A stretch of DNA of 64,000 bases, from the NCBI RefSeq assembly GCF_013374115.1, contig NZ_AP022673.1:186001-250000 (forward strand), written 5' to 3'. The notes under the pieces were generated by a model, which was given only the letters and a program-made list of their open reading frames with translations, did not search any database and had not been told where the DNA came from. Position numbers and translations under genes: made by a program. Positions 63,167 through 64,000 of this stretch are shown in pieces (position 1 is the stretch's first letter; each line of letters starts with the position of its first letter). This DNA is from Sphingomonas sp. HMP9 (GTDB lineage Bacteria; Pseudomonadota; Alphaproteobacteria; Sphingomonadales; Sphingomonadaceae).

Positions 63167-64000
63167 CTACTTGGCGTTCTTCACGTATTTGTCGAACCAC
63201 GCGATCGATCGCTGGCGGACGTCCGCGGACTGGTCGGGGCCCGTCACGCAATGGCCCGCGTCGGGATAGATCACCAGGCTGACGGGGACGTTGCGATCCT
63301 TCAGCGCGTGCCACCATTCGATCGACTGGGTCGGCGGCACCTCGATATCGCGCTCGCCGACATAGATGAACGTGGGCGTTTGGGCGGTTTTCGCGTGATA
63401 GATGGCGGAGACGTCCTCATACGCCTTCATGTCGTCGTACATCGACTTGCCGAAGAACGGCAGCAGCCACTGGTCGATGCCGTTGGTGCCGTAATAGCTG
63501 ACCCAGTTCGACAGGCCGGCCCCTGCGACGATCCCCTTGAAGCGGTTGGTCTGCGTGTTGGCCCACATTGCCATGAACCCGCCATAGCTGCACCCGCCAA
63601 GGCCGAGGCGCTTGTCGTCGACCGGTGCCACCGCCTCGACCGCATCGACGCCGGCCAGCACGTCGCGCAGATCGCCACCGCCGAAGTCGTGCTTGTTCGC
63701 CGCGGTGAACGCCTCGCCCTGTCCGTAGCTGCCGCGCGGATTGGGCAGGAAGACGTAATAGCCAGCCTTGACCAAAGCGGCGTTGAGCGAGGTTGGATAG
63801 AGATACGCAGGCGTCGAGGCCGCCGATGGGCCGCCATGGACGATCGTGATCATCGGCGCCTTCCCGGTCGGCGCGACGCGGGGGGCGAGGAGCCAGCCCT
63901 GAACGTCGTATCCCTCGTTCTTCCAGCTGATGCTGCGCGCGGCGGCGAGCGCGGGCATCGCGTCGTTATCATGCGTGATCTGTTTGACGCCCTGGTCCCG
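63167..64000 (-). CDS. S9 family peptidase, C-terminal part (runs off the window)
   Basis: The frame is open up to the right edge of the window, so the N-terminal beta-propeller and start are missing. About 278 codons are visible. They hold the prolyl-oligopeptidase-type hydrolase domain: WLLAPRVAP, ITIVHGGPSAAS, NPRGSYGQGEAF, the nucleophile GCSYGGFMA (Ser) and the catalytic His in YPDAGHCVTG. Acylaminoacyl- or dipeptidyl-peptidase activity is likely. Confidence 0.92.
   Translation of the reverse strand, partial: RDQGVKQITHDNDAMPALAAARSISWKNEGYDVQGWLLAPRVAPTGKAPMITIVHGGPSAASTPAYLYPTSLNAALVKAGYYVFLPNPRGSYGQGEAFTAANKHDFGGGDLRDVLAGVDAVEAVAPVDDKRLGLGGCSYGGFMAMWANTQTNRFKGIVAGAGLSNWVSYYGTNGIDQWLLPFFGKSMYDDMKAYEDVSAIYHAKTAQTPTFIYVGERDIEVPPTQSIEWWHALKDRNVPVSLVIYPDAGHCVTGPDQSADVRQRSIAWFDKYVKNAK

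Overview
The window is GC-rich chromosomal DNA from an alphaproteobacterium, most probably Sphingomonas or a close relative (Sphingomonadales). This is inferred from protein content and gene order (bamB-der, a cysteine-free ALA dehydratase, a bfd-bfr pair, a COX15-type ctaA, WalW, SWFGD/DUF2171 and flotillin/YqiJ proteins) and from the many dispersed palindromic repeats. It is mostly ordinary core genome, with one clear accessory insertion.

Layout: 0-7 kb: bamB, der, a TusA-like protein, an Hpt protein, bacterioferritin and its ferredoxin behind two Fur-box-like dyads, a DUF418 membrane protein with a 155-bp tandem duplication of its own 5' end, then a repeat-rich gap. 7-15.3 kb: purL, map, a CinA-N protein, a HIRAN protein, and a PhyH dioxygenase behind a flotillin/YqiJ pair. 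15.5-20.5 kb: an operon of DUF4173 protein, response regulator and histidine kinase, then a ThuA protein. 20.5-23.8 kb: an island next to tRNA-Ala(CGC), with two decayed copies of the same tyrosine-integrase C-terminus flanking a tightly coupled three-gene operon of unknown function. This is the best candidate for an undescribed system. 24-32 kb: a SWFGD/DUF2171 protein, an MDR oxidoreductase, corA, and a sulfur operon (ATP-grasp, SfnG-like monooxygenase, metN, metI, metQ). 32-40 kb: cyclophilin, lipid kinase, hemB-GNAT-membrane spermidine-synthase-like operon, two identical tRNA-Arg(ACG) genes and two hydrolases. 40-52.6 kb: DUF952, gyrA, SDR-yaaA, a secreted TPR-like protein, an Lrp regulator, an atypical histidine kinase coupled to WalW, and rplM-rpsI. 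52.6-64 kb: ctaA, a MerC protein and a Zur-like regulator, a GNAT, dxs with an overlapping 55-residue membrane protein, a GTG-started hydrolase, tlyA, tspO, ubiK, a YbjN protein, proC, an MBL-fold hydrolase and a truncated S9 peptidase.

At least five families of inverted-repeat (REP/BIME-like) elements fill the gaps between genes, mainly at 3' ends. Many genes are translationally coupled by 4-bp ATGA or GTGA overlaps. Functions are read from protein sequence by eye; no database search was run.
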